Shown here: piece after piece, positions 23,121 through 37,100 of the stretch
How the letters are laid out: the number at the start of each line of letters is the position of its first letter
How positions within the stretch are numbered: position 1 is the stretch's first letter
DNA from: Temnopleurus reevesii
Lineage: Eukaryota > Echinodermata > Echinoidea > Temnopleuroida > Temnopleuridae
Assembly (NCBI GenBank): GCA_036244855.1
Contig: BQKZ01001442.1
Location: 33,931 to 97,930 of the forward strand
Direction: 5' to 3'
DNA length: 64,000 nucleotides
Notes under the pieces: model-generated
What the model was told of the DNA's origin: nothing
Database searches by the model: none
The model's input: only the letters and a program-made list of their open reading frames with translations
Made by a program: the position numbers and the translations under genes

Positions 23121-26100
23121 ACTCATCGGAAAGTGTTTACCTATCTTATTTAAACCCTTCGCATGTCGTCGTAATCTCTTAACTCTATTTCTGATCTTGA
23201 TTTTAGATGATGAACATCCGAGCATTTTTACATTAAATTTCCAAGCTTACTGAAGAAAACTCGTAGTTCATACGAGGGCATTCCAAACTTGCAGATAATG
23301 ATACGTAGCTTTATTGAAATATGATTCATATAATGATAATGAGTAGCTTTATAGAATTATGCTTCTTACAACTACATTCCAAATTTGTTAAAGATAAAAC
23401 GTAGCTTCACTGAAATATGATTCCTAAATGGAATTTCGGACTTGCGAAAGAAAATTCGTACCTTTACTGAATTGTGTTTTTATCGCAATTTGGAAAATCG
23501 ATGGAATCTTGAAAATGACCGTAAAACCAGAAGGCTTTGTTTCGTATTATTGCTGTTGTTTTTCCGGGTCAAAGATAAGGTCCTTAACCTGCTCGTTTTA
23601 ACAATTCAACATCATTTGGATTTCAATGAATTATGAATTAATGAATTATTTTGGTACAAAACACGTTTATTTATTCTATTTTGAAATAATCGGAGGTGCT
23701 TTGATAATCTTTTGTTCTAGCGGTCTGTAATTCATTGGCTGCTTATACCTGGACTGAAGTCTAAAGTGAATTCTGTGTCATTAATACCATTTTTTATTTT
23801 TTTTTTTTTTTTTTGGGGGGGGGCATTTTCCGGTGTTTCGCGCAGTTTTCGGGCGTTTTAGCCTTTTAATACTAATACACTAACCTTAAGAAGTATGGAT
23901 TACAACGTAACTCGCTATATTGCAAGTAACAAAACGGACGGAGTGTGAGGCACAACGAAATTGAGTGCTGAAAGCCTTTTACCATTGGTTCAAGCTCCGG
24001 AATGACTATCAGTTGCCGTAATAGATTTAAAGAGCGGTTCACCTGACTCATCGGCCGTCGAAAATAAACTGTCGCATTGTTTTACTTTCAATTTTTGAAA
24101 TGTTATCACCCAGAATTGATCTGGGAAAAGATCGCCAGGCAAACCGCTTCATTCCTCAAAGCGATTGAACGCCGTTAGACCCTCCTTTAATACCGCAACA
24201 ATGTCGGATTACTGATTGCACGGGGTGTACCAATCAATCGTCAGCGGGGTAAGCCAAACCTATCGTTAGGGTTTCATCTCCGGAACCTTGCCGGGAAGCA
24301 GGGGATAAAGCAGGCCTCTTCTACCGCCTGTCTGAAGGTGGATGTGCTACTTTGATTGCAGAGTAGGTCGTCATAAGACAAATCAATGCGACCGGTCTGG
24401 TTTCAGGTGAAGATGGTGGAAGGATGAAAGCTTACCCTCCGCGCGAATCACCAAGACGCACCGTCTGCCGTTTACACCTTCGCTCACCTGCGCAAAGTCC
24501 CTCCTTGTTTTTTTAAACTTACTTCAAACCCAACCGGAATAAAAATACACCAAGTCCATTACCACCTATTTGTGCCTCATCCTTTTTGCGGTCACGACTT
24601 TAGTGAAGGTTTTGGTTACGGTTTGGCTTGCGAATTGCTCCGAGCGCTGAAATGTTTTTCACTATTACGTTTTGATGTTGTTTTAAATGTTTTTGCAGCT
24701 TTAGCAAGCCTAACATAGGGATATCGTAGCTGGCTGCCAGCGGGGTTCTTGAAACAAAGATGGTTTTAGACAACCGCCCCTCTCGAATGGCGATCCTCCC
24801 GTCATTTTCCCACTTTCCCACTCTACTTTTAGATATACTGAATTGAAGTTCAAGAATAACTCTAATTGGTGTATGTTGCATCTGCATTTCTTTAGTCGAA
24901 CCGGCATTTTGCTTTCAATTCTTTTGACTAAGATCTTCGCAGTGTCATCGTTTCACAGAATACCTGTAGATATATCACCAATGCTCTATATTATCAAAGT
25001 GCCTGGTTCACTAACTCATTCTTATTTTTTTCTTAAGATAAGAAATACTATGCGGGCGACCGATAAAATATCTTTGGCTAAGTACTGGGAAATTGTGAGG
25101 TGTAGGAAAGATGTCATGTTTTATTCGATGACGAACAAATTCTAACCTTTAAGAAAGACTTGTTGAAAAAAATATACAATTAAGAGCATTACCTTTTCGC
25201 TTTATATCTGAGGAAAAGGCGCTTTATAAAGGCAAGTTATTATCATTATCATATCATTTCATGACCAGTTGGACTGATCATGAATTTCGGGAAAATGATT
25301 GCAGTATATAAATAATTTTGGTTTAGAATGTCAAGACGCCCTTTTTATTTTTAACCGGACAATCCATCGAAAAAAAAGAAAATAAAAGATATGTTGGCCG
25401 AAAGCGCCTAATTCATCTAAGCAAGATGTGAACACACTGATGCATATTGCCAAATATACAATTTACGGCTTGTACTCTTTGAATAAGTGGCAAATAATTA
25501 AAAGCATACGAATCTTGTCATGCATGAATAATATGGGAGGTAATTTGGATCAGATTTGGTCTATATTAGACGTTTTCATTCCCTTGTCGGCGCCATCTAA
25601 ACTGCAATCTTAAGAAGATCTGAAGTTACTGTACCATTTCCTCATCGTTTTATCAAGCATGAATAAAGGACAAGTTTAGTGAATGTTTATTCTGCAAAAC
25701 TACATGAATAATGGCATTAAGTAGGGGATGTTGATTTTTGTTTGAACTGACGCAATTGTTATAATTGACAATTTCCCCACGTGTCGATGCGAGTGTTTTC
25801 ATTTAATATCTTTCCCAATTTGAATGTTTCACAATTTTCAATCCGACTTGTTCAATAAAAATACATGTAGTATTCGAGTTGAAAACTCGTATTGAAGTTT
25901 TGTAAAAATATAGCCAATTAATCCTATAGAATGATCACAAAGCCAATAAGGATATTGCTTGTACATTTGTATAATACATGTGTTTAATATTGTTTATTGG
26001 TGTTTTTATGTTGTTGTCATCAAACAGGGTGATTTATTTGGACTATAGCGAATTTATGTTAATATACAATGATAAATGTCGACAGTAAGACAAAGTACAT

Positions 26101-26433
26101 TACTGATGGAGCAACTTTGTTAAAATACAGCGTCATAAATAAACGAATAAAATATTGTATTAGGTTGACACGAGATAACTTTGCACGAGAGAAAGAAATA
26201 CATGTTGTGTAGTTTTATGACTGTAAAAAATCGGTAATGGTATCTCTGCTCAAATGTATCCTTAGAAATTTCCGTGTCATGACCATCATAGTCCTGATTT
26301 GTCAAAAGACCATCTATTCCCGTGGGGCGACTACTGATGCACGCCGCCAAGTCCATCGGGACTGCACCCAGAGATTTCTGAATCAACAAAGCTGCCAATC
26401 GCTCTTCGTCGTGCGCTATATTTTTCTTCGATA
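23121..26433. other. No recognised gene
   Basis: T-run and G-run at 23790-23823; a GC-richer patch at 24120-24500; otherwise AT-rich. A degraded SINE-like tail ('aaaaggcgctttataaa') occurs near 25213. No exon with domain support. Confidence 0.5.
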
Positions 26434-27250
26434 TTGTTGCCCCTGCCCGTCCTTCCACTATTTAATCTACCTACTAGTTTGTGTTTCTTAATCTTCCTTT
26501 TCAACCCATCGTCATTTTTCTTCCTTGGGCCTTCTTTTTCCCCTTTATATATTCTCTGCATTTTGCTCTTCCTTGTATTTTATTCCTCGATTATTGTTTT
26601 CCTTCTGCCTCATGACTTTCATAATTATTCATGTTTATGTTTGTTCTTTTCCCTTCTTCTTTTCCTTTTCTCCTTCCTTCCAACATATCGCCTTTATCTT
26701 ATCATCATATATATCTTGCTCGTTTCATCTTTATTCTGTTCTTCCTTGTATTCGCTCCTTTTTGTTCTTTCTTATATGTTATTCTTTGGTTATCCCCTTC
26801 CTTTTTCGTCGCTATTCTTGTTATACATTTTCCTTCATTCTTCTTTCTTTCTTCTCATACTTTTCTTCACATTGTATCTCATTTTATTCTTTTCATTATA
26901 ATATGTTTTATTGTAATTTGTTATTCTTCTTCTGACTTTACTATTCCGTTTACTCATTCATTTCAGAGCCTCCACATTCGGTATTGTTTTCGTTGATTTT
27001 CTTCCTTGTTCTGCCCTTCTTTCTAGCTCGCCCCTCCCCCTGCCCCATGCTCCTCCTACTCCTCCTTATCCTCCTCCTCCTCCTCCTCCCCTTCCTCCTC
27101 CTCCGTTTTCCCTCCTTCTTTTTCTCAGCCTCATCCTCCCCTATTCCTTCTTCTCCTTCTCCTCCTCGCCATCATCTTCATCCGTCTCTTCCTCTTTCTA
27201 ATTCTTCTTCCTCTTCTTCCCTTTTCCCTTTTTCCCTTTTCCTCTTCATG
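26434..27250. repeat. Long polypyrimidine tract
   Basis: About 800 bases strongly biased to C and T on the + strand, with (CTC)n near 27057-27110. Overlapping long frames here are composition artefacts. Confidence 0.85.
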
Positions 27251-29586
27251 TTCTCATGCATTGCATGGTTTGTAGTTATCTACTATATTTGTTTGAACAG
27301 GTCTGCTAGTGAACAAATAATTCAAAACATTCCATTTCACGAAATTAATTTCGAAGAGAAATGTATTATCGGTCAACGACCAGCCCTCAAGTCTTGTGAT
27401 TTAATTCAGTCTGATGCCACAGGTCATAGCTGATCTTTGGTATATCTCTTGGCAATAGAAAATTTCCAATCTCTTCATTTCATTCAAAATCATTCTTTTT
27501 TTACGAGGAATCCTTATACTTACTGATGCATTCGCTTTGAATTTATTTTTTTTTCAATTAATTTATGTATTCGAATATTCGAATATATATACTCAGGTGC
27601 AATAGAGAAACAAGTCCGCTGTTTACACAAATGTCCTGATAGTACGATAAAATAGCACAGATAGTATGAACCATTTTAAAAAGTAAAACGCAGAATAAAT
27701 GTAAAATATCATATACAAAGAGGATACGAATACAATTAACAATTATCTGTACTGATAATTTAGATAGCAATATATAAATCAATCAACCAATCAATCATAC
27801 AATCATATTAAATGTCTGATTGGCAATTCTAAAGCACGTCAAAAATAAATCTGTTAAAAAAGCATGAATGTTGAGTTCTTTGCTGAGCACACTTACTCAA
27901 TCACAGTTGTTTCTCTTTTCCTTTTAGTTAATCAGCGCAAAGAGACATATTTGTGAGCTTTATAAGAACAGTATATTAGTAGTGTTATCATTATTTTAAG
28001 AAGTTTATTTATCTATTTTCTTTCCAAGGACATCACTACTTGGGACATCTTCCCCCATGCACTTGTATCTTATTACGTAGCCCTTGGTCATATTTCTATG
28101 TAAACATACTTGTCGTTTCATATTTCTAATAACATCACATTCAACAGATTTGATTATTAAATAAAGTAGTTTGCTGTGGGCAATATGATGACAAGCTCCT
28201 CGTAAAACAGCAACTATCGGGCTTTCGTTTCCCTCGTGTTCCTAAGATGTTCTGGTCACTTGGCGAGCCCCTTCATTAATTCACGCCATTTCTAAATTAC
28301 TGGGTCTTGGTTCTCGACCGCTCGGTACATACCCCATTATTATCTTGTCATATGTGATAAAGAAAGAAGGTTTCAAAAATTGATTAGAGACATGTTAAAG
28401 GTAGAATACCTCTTTTGCAGCCTAAAAATTGACTTTCCGAGATTGTTGTGTTATGTTGAAGAGTGCTAAATGTTATAACTTATCACCAATAAATTGAACA
28501 AAAATATTGGTCATGATAGGCGCATTAATAGTTATTCCAATAATAATTCTTCTAGTCGGGCCTCGAACTAATAGACCGGGCGTTCAAAATTCAAAACAGC
28601 CGTTAACCCCTCGTTGACCAATAGCGCAAGAGTGTGGCAGTGTATTGAAGTGCGCACTTTATTTGCTCTTATGTTTTGTGTGTGTGTGTGTGTGTGTGTG
28701 GTACCGTAATGCGCTAGGACTATCGCGATACCGTTGGTGTCAAAATGAATTATGAGAGATTTTTATTTGAATGATATATTCTGGACTACATTCGACCAAA
28801 AGAGATGTTATTATTTTGGCATATCTGAGGTACACAACAAATTGTAAGCATAACCGTAATGTGTGCAAATGTAGTTTTCTACCTTTAAGGTGTGTAAAAA
28901 TATAAGTATAAGATAACCATTTCATAGGCTGCCATCAATCAAAGCTTATAATTTACTTAATTTCATTATACAATTTGCCCGTTTAGCATCGTCAACAAAC
29001 AAACAAATTAAATAATGCAGTTTCACTACTAAATACCAACTTATATAGATATTTCAAATCATTTATCATGTTAAATGAACCTCATATCAATCTTCATTTT
29101 AGCATCGAAAACGTATCTGAAACAACAGAGTCTTGCCATTTTTATGAAAAACGAATGTTCTATTTCAGGTAATTGCTACAGATTTCAAGATCATCATATC
29201 TTCATCCCCCGCCCTGTAGATATAATCAATAATTGCACTCGTAAATCCATTAATGTAATCTTCTGTACAAACATTACACCAACAGTATACTTACTACCTC
29301 AGAGGAAATTGGTTCGCAAATATCAGACACAATGTTTACTGTCTTGCTCATAATTATTTACAGTGTACAGAACTGTAGCCTGCTCTGCCTAAATGTATAC
29401 CGTTGTCTGAATTGCTAGTTCGCCAGACGCTTTAAAGTCACGCCTCACACTTCGCGGTATTGATTGATATACCGGTTTACAAATATTTTGAACTTTCTGA
29501 AAGTTTCCTACCAACGACATTAGTTACGTAATATAAAAAGCATGGTTAGAAGCAACTGAACTACAGTGCTTGGATTTCAATTTGCA
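27251..29586. other. No recognised gene; (TG)n at 28677-28700
   Basis: AT-rich sequence, one TG microsatellite. No repeats matching the other families were seen. Confidence 0.5.
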
Positions 29587-29803
29587 ATATTATTACCTTA
29601 ATTTTAGCCCGGCGTTCACCAGCGCACATGGGATTTCATGGAATAAATATTCCTACTAGGTACCCATCCCTTACCATGGTTGAGTGCAGCACAATGTAGA
29701 TCAATTTCTCGCTGAAGGAAATTAACGCCATGGATAGGATTCGAACCTACGACCCTCTGCTTGAAAGGCGAAAGTCATGCAGAATCACTATACCACGGCG
29801 CCT
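29587..29803 (-). mobile_element. tRNA-derived SINE, family E (best tRNA head)
   Basis: On the minus strand the head reads 'ggcgccgtggtatagtgatt' (A-box) and 'gtaggttcgaatcctatcc' (B-box), spaced as in a tRNA, then the E body. The tail is truncated after 'gccgggct'. Confidence 0.85.
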
Positions 29804-31153
29804 CCAATGCACGTTCACGCGCATCTGTCTGCAGTATGCCACTTGTTTTAAACTACTATTTATGACTCACCGCTCTACTACTAACAGTTCTTCTGTACCT
29901 TCAAACATCGTCTTCCATTCGTAGAGCCTTTCCAAGGCTGCCACAACCCGATCAATACTGTTCTTTGACAAAACATATTGATTCAGAAGTGTCCCTGAGA
30001 GACCTGAAACCCCGACAAGTTTAATCGCTGCACTACAAGAGCCATTACGAGCGACCCAGATTTTATGGCGACTCGAGCTGGATTTCGGGTAACTTAAGTT
30101 GAAGTCCTAAAACCTCATGAAATGCAAAAATGTAACACACGATACTTTTTAGTGACTTTGCCTCGAAGTGAGGGTTTGATATCACGAACTTGGTGTAGAT
30201 GTTTTTTTCATGAGCACGATGAGTCAGTTGTGTGTGATGAATATTTTTGTTATTATCGTGTTAATGTATTGGAGAATGTTGTGCAACTACCATTTTACAA
30301 CCCAAGTGGCCCTCTAACTTTTGGGTCATTGCGTAAATCTATGCGCCTCTCAAGAGCTGACGAGCAAAACAGAAGGGAAAATAGGGACTCCTCTCACTTT
30401 TAGCAGCCCCATACCTCTGATCTTGGGCCAAAGCCCTTCAGCCCCCTAACCCCGCAGTACGAGTATCGGATTCGAGGTTGACTTACCTTAGCTCTCTTTT
30501 TTGAAGTTAAGGTTTCAAGGTCACTTTAAACTTTAATATCAGCTCCTTGACGTCCAGTCAGTTCTAAAGCGTATTACGACCTAGAAAAAAAGATCCAATT
30601 TGACACAGAAAGGGCTAGTTAGGACATGTATGCCGGGTAAGTTTTACCAAGAGCGGGATCCCGAAAACTGGACATTTTCCTTTTGTCTATTTTGAGCGTT
30701 TATTTTGAGCGTTTAAAACAACAACACCACTTTTTTCGACAGTGGAAGCGAACACAAAAATGTGCTTATAAATGATTATACGAGCTATTTTGTTCAGTAG
30801 CTCGCTGTATTTTCTCGCTGTATTTTTGACTCGCTGTATTTTTGACTCGCTGTATTTTCTAATTTGAAAACTGTTTAAAAAGATTGACACGCCGTTCAGA
30901 ATAAAACTTTGACGTACAAAAATTGCCGATATTGCTAATTTGTCTACCTTTTTTTTCAGACATCATCGTAATTATCATTAAAGATTCAAGCCTGTATCTG
31001 ATTTTCCTCAAACTTGTTTGGGCAGTTAATACATTCCTTTAATAAGATCGACTGTACTTGCCATTTAAATTAAACAATCAATACGTTATTGGTTCTAAAC
31101 AAAACAAGGCTTAAATAAACATTTCGTTATTTCTTCTCTTTCCATCTCACTAG
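29804..31153. other. Upstream of receptor exon 1
   Basis: Includes a 60-base minisatellite at 30801-30860. The promoter and any 5'UTR exon should lie here or further upstream; no TATA box or initiator could be assigned with confidence. Confidence 0.4.
30801..30860. repeat. Minisatellite 'ctcgctgtatttttga'
   Basis: Four short units (14-18 bases) of 'ctcgctgtatttt' with variable 'ga' spacer. Confidence 0.85.
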
Positions 31154-31325
31154 ATGCTGCAAACAATATTGACCGTTGCAGTGATGGCGGTCGGCGTACC
31201 CATTGTGACGACACAGGCCGTGGGAAGTTCGTACACCGACGATGACTTCTTCGTAAAGGGACAAGAGGAATGTCTCGATAGCTACTCAAACTTCACTTTT
31301 GACGGAGAAGACCCGCCCTATCACG
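31154..31325 (+). CDS. Receptor exon 1: signal peptide and start of ectodomain
   Basis: ATG lies immediately after a pyrimidine-rich tract ending in AG, so a 5'UTR intron may end at 31153. The 57 codons encode a hydrophobic leader (MLQTILTVAVMAVGVP, about residues 1-24) and then an acidic stretch with the first ectodomain cysteine (QEEC, residue 40) and an N-glycosylation sequon (NFT, about 46-48). The exon ends in phase 1 at a good donor (GTAAGA). The split glycine codon is completed by exon 2. An in-frame TAG directly before the ATG excludes unspliced extension. It is separated from exon 2 by about 18 kb, so its membership rests on phase match, signal peptide and cysteine count. Confidence 0.8.
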
Positions 31326-34117
31326 GTAAGAAATTTTCTTGGAACTTCTGAATTTATTATTTCATTTATTCATTAGAAGATATTTATACAGGTACAAAAT
31401 ATAAACAATCTGCTGTTTCACATCAATGTCGTGATTGAAAGCATTTAGTTTTGAACACAATATAAACTATTTCCGCATAATAATAATTGAATTGAATTGA
31501 ATTAAACATTTATTTCCTTTTTCATTGACATAATCAATGCAAGATAACATGACAAAGCGACATAATCAAAGAAGCCCCTGCAATCATATCCTGTGTTGGG
31601 AGCGCCTTAACAACAAACAAATTTGAACAAAATTATATTTAAAAAAAAAAGTAAAGAAAATAAATCAGTTGATTATGTACAATAGGGCCGGACACCGTGT
31701 ATTGAACTGTGCGGACACAACAATCACAAGCTTGTTCTCATTTGATTAACATTACAAAGGACCATTGAATTGGCGTTCAACTTGATTTTACGGAAATACT
31801 TTATATCGTGTTACACATACAACCGGAAGATCGATTCATCTCGTCCCAGCTTCCCTTGTCATATTCCTTAGGGACACATCCCATATATGATCGATAGTAC
31901 ATTACAATTTGAAATCAATCGCGATCGAAAATCTTTTACACTCCTTTGTTGGGACTTACATTAACGAGTACCCTTAACATACACAAAATATGAGGGCGTG
32001 TTTTACTGATACGCTCTAACTTTAAACTTGGCATATCATTTTTAATATAGAAATAGGATTTAATTTTAAGCTTAGCATGGGATTTTTAAGAGAGAAAAGA
32101 CCCAACGGACTTGAAATCACAAATGATTCCCCCGAATCAAACTCTCATCCCTCCATTTTATTCCGAACCTGAATCATTATCTTCTATTTCTACGAACACC
32201 AACAGTAGACCCATATCAGCGGTTAGCCATAATGGCATATAAAAAGATTTCAGCCCTTGAAATAGGAGGGGTCATTTGAATCATTTATCAACCACTACAA
32301 CTTGATATGCTCAAATTGGCCATCCATTCCATTTTTCGACGTCATGATAGGTTTGAGAGTAGTGTCTTATACCGGTTAATGCGCCTGTCTGACCTTGACT
32401 AAGGATTATATGCACACTTAGAAATAAAGGTACACATGAATGAAGCACTGGGAGCGACTTTTAGGGTGCAATATCATGCTGCACTCAACCTGGGTGATGT
32501 GAATGGGTACCTGGCAGGAATACCTTGAAATCCCAAGTGCGCTGGTATACGCCGGGCTAAAGTGAGGGTAATAATAAGGCAACGCACTTTGAGCATTGAG
32601 CTGAATGGATATGTGTGCTATATAAATCGGATATTATAATTAGTATCATTATTATTATCTATATTAACATTTTACCGTTTGGGTGAAAATCGAACAACTA
32701 AAAGTATGATCTTGCAATATATGCCTATGAGGCTCATCAGATCTCTTTGTTCTTCAAACGCCCAACATTTACCTATCGTAATACTCTCCTACATATAAAC
32801 GTTGGTATTTTAAAAATATATAAATTAACGATGCCTTCACATGACACAGTATCCGATTAAGGCTGCCAAACGGTACAATATTGCACCATTAAAACTTTCA
32901 CTGCAGATCGTACCTTTGCGCTTTAGTTGGAATCATTTGTCAGTTTGTGTTCTGCCGAGTGTGTACATTAAGGAGGGAAATCGTGTAAATATCACACCTT
33001 TTCTAGTTCTTCCGCAGATTGCACCTGCCAGAGAATGTTTGCACCATACGTTCACCTTTTTTCTTAGAGTGTAGAGAGCAATTGAATAAAGATGTATGTA
33101 CGTTGTCATCAAAAGGGAAATTCATGGTGTCTTCAAGAGGCAAATTCAATATATCAACTAATTCGAGAGGGAATCAAGTGACATTTTCCAAGAAAAACCT
33201 CACTTACATGATTGTGTACTTCCTTGTCATTCTAATTCGAAGGAATTCTAATTCCAGTTGGGTCCTCTGTGATCCAAGTTATGTTCGTATAATTATGTAA
33301 AGGGGATAATCGAGTCACATGACACGACAAGGGGATATGGACTGTGTTTAATCTGGATGATGTGGGCTGCATGTGCTATATATGACCGGGGCATAAAACG
33401 AACGATATTTTCACCATATCCATCAGCAAAAAAATATTTTCATGGATAGCAACCATCTCCAAAATGAGCATGTCTCTACAGCTGCACATAGCGAGACAAC
33501 CTCGAAAGAGGGCAGTATTCATAAAAAAAATTGGCGTCGCCATGTCTTCGATGCGTTATTTTGCAAAACACACAAATGTCTTCGCGTGCGAAAAGGCATA
33601 TTGGTGTCATAAAAGAATTATCGAGCTCCTGATTGCTTCGGGATGTTCAAAGCCACAGAAATTGAAAAAAGAAAACTGGCATTATATGACAAATATCGTT
33701 TAAGTCGAGATATTAGTATTTAATGTATTTAAATCTACTTGTTAGTATGCAGATTTGCATACAAATGAGATATTAAATTGTATTTCGCGTTATGACATTT
33801 ACATGTCAGGGTAGTCCATCCGTCCCTTATTTCTACTAATGTNNNNNNNNNNNNNNNNNNNNNNNNNNNNNNNNNNNNNNNNNNNNNNNNNNNNNNNNNN
33901 NNNNNNNNNNNNNNNNNNNNNNNNNNNNNNNNNNNNNNNNNNNNNNNNNNNNNNNNNNNNNNNNNNNNNNNNNNNNNNNNNNNNNNNNNNNNNNNNNNNN
34001 NNNNNNNNNNNNNNNNNNNNNNNNNNNNNNNNNNNNNNNNNNNNNNNNNNNNNNNNNNNNNNNNNNNNNNNNNNNNNNNNNNNNNNNNNNNNNNNNNNNN
34101 NTATATGTGTATGAGAG

Positions 34118-34169
<52 letters not shown>

Positions 34170-37100
34170 CTATCTATATATCTCCCTCCATGTTTCTTTC
34201 TCTCTGTAGATCAACAATCATTCTCATTTACCATTACCTACTTCAGTTTTTTCTTTGTCGTTTACGTTTATCTTGTCAATGATCCTAATTTACAATTTAT
34301 TTTAATCTTCTCATATATTCATGGCAAAAACGACAATAAATAGAGGATGCCAATAAAACCTAACAAGTACCTTAGTAAGATTAATCTCTAGTTTGAGTGT
34401 AACAACGAGGGTTGTAAAATACGGACTAGTATTCCGAATCCCTGCGGAGATTCAAGAGCGTAGGGGTTTAATTTTGTTATTAATACCATTTAATGTCCCC
34501 ACCTACACGCACACCTGGTCATAATAAGTGTGTTAAAACACTATTAGCTCCAGGTGAGATCGTGAATCAGCGCTGATCTTACTTGAGGCTTGTTTTTACT
34601 AAAAATCTACGGCACTGTGAGCAAAATGGGCAAATGCCTTGGACAAAGTTAATAATCTCCATCCAAGCATTAGCAATAACTAGATAAACACAAAATAAAT
34701 GTCTATCGTTCTTAAGGCCTACCTACACCTTTGTGTATTCAGCAGTTTTTACAATTATTGAAAAAGCTCCCTGGACGCACAACGACGCAGGTTATTCGGT
34801 GGACTGACGTTTGGCGTATATATGCTACTTGAGCGCAAGCCGAACGTCAGTTCAACGTCATATACCTGTATACTGCGCACTCATGGAGCGTTTTCAAATT
34901 TCAAAACAGTTGGGCTGACGCAGGCTTGAAACGCAATAGTGTGATCAATTCGCACATTTATTTGGCAAAATATAAAAATCAACAGGTTAAATAAACAATT
35001 ATAATGTTAAAAGGCATGCCGGGGTTGCTAAAAAAGTTGAGAACTTGTAAGTAAGCAACCCCTGAAAAACAATCGAAATTACATAAGTAAAACAAAAAAA
35101 AAGAAGAAAAGTTCCATAGACAAAAACAATAAAATACAAAATGAGATTCGGTCTTTATTTTGTGGAAGAAATGTTGGAAAAGAGTCGCACTTGGGACTTT
35201 TTGTTGGGATAATGAGGCTATAATTGTGAATGCGTGAATGAGGTTGTCTACTTTGTCCCAGTCCGTTGCCCCTTCTGCTTACAGTAACGATGATGGAAAA
35301 TGATGGGATAGTTGGAGTAATAGTAGTGGATTGTTTTGGGGCATTATATGAATCACTTGAGAGACATGGATGTGCTCTAAAATGAGGACGCATTGCTATC
35401 GGATCTCGGAAAGAGGCCCTATTCATGTCACATTTTTGAGATCGGGTTTATATACGTACGTGTTTGATGTAGGGGAAAGGTCCTTAAGGTAGTCACCCAC
35501 CCTCCCTAAAGGCCGAATCGCACCTTCGCGTTTATAACCAACCCCTGCCTTATGTTCGCGCTCCGTGAAGGTGAACGTATAGATACGGAGCCAAGACGCT
35601 TGATTGACGTTGAAAGCGTTCATCTAGCAATCGACGTAGACACGCGTTAGTGTCAACATGGCCACATCCCTCGGTATTTCATCATTCACGGAGAATTGTG
35701 ACGGCAGAGTAGGCGTTGACTATGGAGAGTTAGCTTATACCATTGGCAGTGACTCCACCGGTAGCCTAGACGCTCGGTTGCCGAATGTATAATCGGGTTC
35801 GAAACTGTATTTAACATTTTATAGTCAGCGTCTACCCAACGCATAAAATTTCAAGGTCGCTCGATGAACACTGCATTAAGTTCAGATGGAAAACACTTGC
35901 ATGGCTTGATCGATAGTGTTTGACGTAGTACGCACGCACGCAGTAGCAACAGCTGAAACGTCTTCACTTCGCGTTTTTGCGTTCATAGCGCGTCTTTCAA
36001 ATTATTAGAGCACAAAACTGAGAACGTCATATTATTCTTACCCGAAATTATCAATTAATATAGAATTACACCGAAAAAAGCTTTGCAAAGAAAAAATATC
36101 CTAAATTCAACTAGGACTCAAACTAAAGAACAAAATTCATTATTAGCAGCAGTGTAGCATTTACACCCACTTTAACACCCATTATCTTATTTAACATAAG
36201 CCCAGCATCTACACTATAAAAACAAACTAATCAAATTTGATTAGGAAAACAATACAAACGGGGACACCTAGAAATCTAATAAAAATGATTAGACAAATCT
36301 AATCATGTTTTTTAATGTGGAAGTCTTATTATAATTACGAATAGGACATGTAATCAAAATGATTAGATTCAATTAAAAAAATTAATACAAGTCACATATG
36401 ATTATAAATCCATTTAAGAATGATTAGTTTCTATTCATAATAACATCATAAGACGATCTAATAAAAAAATCATTAGGTTGTTTTAGAGTGTTTATTGGAT
36501 AACACCAAGTTAATTTCAACACCGTTGTTTTTACAATACAGTAAAAACAAGACTCGGGCACTTTCCCAGCCGAGTTATAAATACGTATAGGCATTTGTCG
36601 CCTTTTCGGTGTTAATTTTAAACAGCAAATTGCGCTGATGGGCTTATCCCTATTTCAGCCATTTATCACATTGAAAATGAGGTAAACACTTGAAATCATT
36701 TGGAATCTTTCATCACCATGACGTCATCATTCGGTCATAATGCAAACCATGGGGAAATTTTTACTATAAACACGAATCCATTAGCTGGCCAAAGAAGGGT
36801 CCCAATATTGGCCTTCTCTGCATTATTTCATCCGCTACATGCTTGGAAGGAGGAATAATAACTTTAATCATCGTGAAATTGGAAATTTATTACATTTCTG
36901 GATACCATGACATTTGTGACCGGGTTGTTGATGAAGAAAAACGCTCAGAATAGCAGCGCAACGATGTTATTCCCCCGATCATATTGGCATAAAAGAAGAA
37001 CCATTCTTGCAAGAAGAATGTTACATCATATGCGTTTTGCTTATTATTCGTTTCATTGATTTTATGATCTTGGTGAGCCGTTGTTTTATGATATTGATTC

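Noticed and set aside
22281..23253. Conserved exon pair (duplicated open frame)
   Set aside because: The frame is shared only because the DNA is a recent direct repeat beside a SINE; no splice sites at its edges.
26434..27433. Overlapping hydrophobic frames resembling membrane proteins
   Set aside because: Present in all three + frames because of C/T bias (Leu, Phe, Ser codons).
29587..29803. tRNA gene
   Set aside because: A- and B-box-like motifs are present but fused to a SINE body, and a tRNA cloverleaf cannot be closed.
35508..36000. Seventh family A element
   Set aside because: Ends look similar but the internal order does not match and arms do not pair well.
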